Positions 62,458 to 64,000 of a stretch of 64,000 nt of DNA are shown piece after piece. The notes beneath the pieces are model-generated. The model did no database searches, was not told the DNA's origin, and saw only the letters and a list, made by a program, of their open reading frames with translations. How positions within the stretch are numbered: position 1 is the stretch's first letter; every line of letters starts with the position of its first letter. The position numbers were made by a program, and so were the translations under genes. Source of the DNA: Candidatus Bathyanammoxibius amoris (GTDB lineage: Bacteria > Planctomycetota > Brocadiia > Brocadiales > Bathyanammoxibiaceae); the NCBI GenBank assembly GCA_024451685.1, contig JAMXCW010000001.1, positions 186,001 through 250,000 of the forward strand, written 5' to 3'.

Positions 62458-63543
62458 TTAAGAGACCTTCGCCTTGCGTTTCCGGGGCTTTGTTCTTGCC
62501 TTCGGTTTGGCCAGCAATTCCAGTGCGGCCTCTGCCACTCTTTGCGGTTTTATTTGCTGCATGCAGCGGTGATCTGTGGGACACGTCTTAAGATGGCAGG
62601 GGGCACAGTCTATGGGCTCTCTAAGGACCTTGCCTACTTCTTGCTTGGTCCGGGAATACCTGGGGTCTGTAGGGCCCATTACGGTGACCACGGGCTTGCC
62701 CAAGGCTACGGCGAGATGCCTGGGTCCGGAGTCAACCGTTATCAGCAGTGAACACTTCTTAATCAGGGCCTTGAGCAGTTTGAGACAGACGTTGTTCTGT
62801 GACAGGTTAACAATATTTCCATTGGCCGCCTCCGTTATCTCTTTGGCCAGGTCTTTTTCGTCGGGACCGGTGGCGAGTAGCACGTGACAGTCCAGTTTCT
62901 TACGCAAGAGGTCTGCGGTCTCGGCAAAGCCGTTCACGTTCCAGAACTTCGTCGAACCATAAGAGGCCCCCGGATTTATAAGCACTTTTGGTTTCGAATC
63001 GTCTATTCCGTACTTGGTAAAGAGCTCATCTACTTTTTTAGCGCTTTCCGGGGTGACAAATACCTCGGTTTTTTTGGAACCCACACGGCAGCCTATACTG
63101 GAACAAAGTCTGAGGTAATAGTCGCCCATGTACGTGGGTAAGAAGCGTCCGTTTTCATTGGGCCTCTGGATGGCGTCGGTGAGCAGCAATGAGCGGTTAT
63201 CACGTGCGTATCCTATGCGCCTGTTTGCGCCGGACGCCCGGATTATAAGCGCGGAGCTGATTGAGTTGGGGAATATGAAGGCGAAGTCGTATTTTTCTTT
63301 TCTCAGCTTTTTTATCAGGGAGAGTGTTTTACCGGCCCGTTTGTGCTTTGCCTTGGGGTCATATTCGATGAAGTTGTCGAACCACGGCGCGCCGTCCACT
63401 ATGCCTTTAACGTAGGGTTTGAGCAGGAGGGATATTTTTGCGTTAGAGAAATTTTCCCTGATGCACCTGAAAGCGGGTGTCGCCATTACGACGTCGCCCA
63501 CCCAGTTGGGGGAAGTTACTAGGATGTTATTCGCTTTTTTCAT
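62458..63543 (-). CDS. waaF: GT9 heptosyltransferase-like glycosyltransferase
   Basis: A 361-residue GT9 enzyme resembling lipopolysaccharide heptosyltransferase II. 'ILVTSPNWVGDVVMATPAFRCIRENFSNAKISLLLKPY', 'VLINPGASYGSTKFWNVNGFAETADLL' and 'LLITVDSGPRHLAVALGKPVVTVMGPTDPRYS' match the ADP-heptose binding fold. The C-terminus is basic ('KAR...KPRKRKAKVS'). It likely builds the inner core of lipopolysaccharide. The ATG giving MKKANNILV is chosen; a longer frame to 63639 has no support. It overlaps the radical SAM gene by 17 bp, so translation may be coupled. The exact sugar is uncertain. Confidence 0.85.
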   Translation of the reverse strand: MKKANNILVTSPNWVGDVVMATPAFRCIRENFSNAKISLLLKPYVKGIVDGAPWFDNFIEYDPKAKHKRAGKTLSLIKKLRKEKYDFAFIFPNSISSALIIRASGANRRIGYARDNRSLLLTDAIQRPNENGRFLPTYMGDYYLRLCSSIGCRVGSKKTEVFVTPESAKKVDELFTKYGIDDSKPKVLINPGASYGSTKFWNVNGFAETADLLRKKLDCHVLLATGPDEKDLAKEITEAANGNIVNLSQNNVCLKLLKALIKKCSLLITVDSGPRHLAVALGKPVVTVMGPTDPRYSRTKQEVGKVLREPIDCAPCHLKTCPTDHRCMQQIKPQRVAEAALELLAKPKARTKPRKRKAKVS

Positions 63544-64000
63544 TGTCCCAGTCTGACCGTACCGCTGTAAAGCTATTATAGCGGAATGAATAGTGTTTAC
63601 AACCGGCTTTGTTGAGATAATTGGATAGTTCTCTGTCAACGGGGATTATGCCGTCTCTGGTCTCCTCCCATTTCTCAGGGGGCAGACCTTCTATCATATG
63701 CGTCAGGAAGGAGTAGATGTTGCCCGCAGTGCCTTCAGTACAAGCGTTTACGTACCAGGGGAAAGTCCTCTGCAGTTTGGATATAAAGAGATTGTGCTCG
63801 GGGCCGAAGTTCAGACACGAGGCCTCCGTAAAATTTTTCAGCTGCCGCATTTTCTCAAAATTAACGAACCCTCCCCGCACGCTCATTTCATACGCCTCCG
63901 TCCTCGGGAACGGGAAGAAGATCGCCCAGCGGAAGCGGCCCGGTTGTATCCTGCCCAGGAGTTCTATCGTGGCCATAACGTCCTCTCTCGTCTCGTAGGG
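63527..64000 (-). CDS. Radical SAM (B12-binding-type) protein, C-terminal part
   Basis: The 3' part (158 codons) of a gene that continues past the right edge; the frame is open from the edge onward. 'YETREDVMATIELLGRIQPGRFRWAIFFPFPRTEAYEM' resembles the stretch after the SAM domain of B12-binding radical SAM proteins (TIE-x-x-x-x-I-x-P and F-P-x-P-R/G-T). The rest ('KNFTEASCLNFGPEHNLFISKLQRTFPWYVNAC') is less typical. The iron-sulfur motif is outside the window. The end overlaps the heptosyltransferase gene, so it may be a cell-envelope-related enzyme; this is an inference. Confidence 0.7.
   Translation of the reverse strand, partial: PYETREDVMATIELLGRIQPGRFRWAIFFPFPRTEAYEMSVRGGFVNFEKMRQLKNFTEASCLNFGPEHNLFISKLQRTFPWYVNACTEGTAGNIYSFLTHMIEGLPPEKWEETRDGIIPVDRELSNYLNKAGCKHYSFRYNSFTAVRSDWDNEKSE

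Overview
The window comes from a diderm, anaerobically equipped bacterium. The anaerobic side is shown by a carbon monoxide dehydrogenase next to acetyl-CoA synthase (Wood-Ljungdahl pathway) and by a class III (anaerobic) ribonucleotide reductase with its activase. The outer membrane is shown by LpxD, LpxI, a heptosyltransferase-like GT9 enzyme, a secretin and an OmpA-type lipoprotein. System II cytochrome c maturation (ResB/CcsA) shows that multi-haem or other c-type cytochromes are made. This mix would fit an anammox-like or related Planctomycetota lineage, but that is an inference from gene content only. No rRNA, tRNA, phage, transposase or CRISPR array was seen.

Layout. 1-17.5 kb is almost all on the minus strand: acsB (cut by the window edge) and cooS; smc behind a strong hairpin terminator; a 26-residue Lys/Ala peptide gene; an nrdD - two small genes - nrdG cluster; a GIY-YIG protein; nrdR; a dCMP deaminase overlapping mnmE; yidC; and an overlapping trio of M50 protease, scpA and a Trm112-like gene. 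17.7-24 kb is a more accessory stretch with a DUF4438-like protein, a two-domain DUF1858 protein, a secreted protein, a MerR/HicB-like regulator, an SRPBCC protein, carbamate kinase and a P-loop protein of the cyclic 2,3-diphosphoglycerate synthetase type. 24.3-28.4 kb is yggS-yggU-ileS. 28.6-33.6 kb (minus) has a large TPR protein, holB, lipA and lpdA. 33.9-38.8 kb is an mshL-mshM-mshN-like module for a type IV pilus or type II secretion-like machine. 39.3-44.0 kb is polA-coaE-rho. 44-54 kb (minus) has mnmG, acyP, ccsA-resB, an OmpA-like lipoprotein, hisI, a VIT1-like transporter, thiE, purB and pyrE. 54.3-58 kb (minus) has a response regulator, groES, groEL and a frameshifted MBOAT acyltransferase. 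58.6-62.2 kb (plus) has lpxD-lpxI and a thiamine-diphosphate 2-oxoacid decarboxylase. The right end holds a GT9 heptosyltransferase and the 3' part of a radical SAM gene.

Most genes are ordinary housekeeping genes with intact motifs. The points that stand out are: an NrdD whose radical glycine position is Asn although its zinc site and activase are kept; a tiny, extremely basic peptide with a near-perfect ribosome binding site; an inverted-repeat element carrying an 18-codon ORF, whose 5' part resembles the cooS leader; an MBOAT gene split only by a one-base shift in an A9 tract; a MerR HTH fused to a HicB-like fold without a HicA partner; an isolated mshLMN-like module with expandable coding repeats; and a family of short GGGGCA...TGCCCC palindromes whose centres differ but stay self-complementary.
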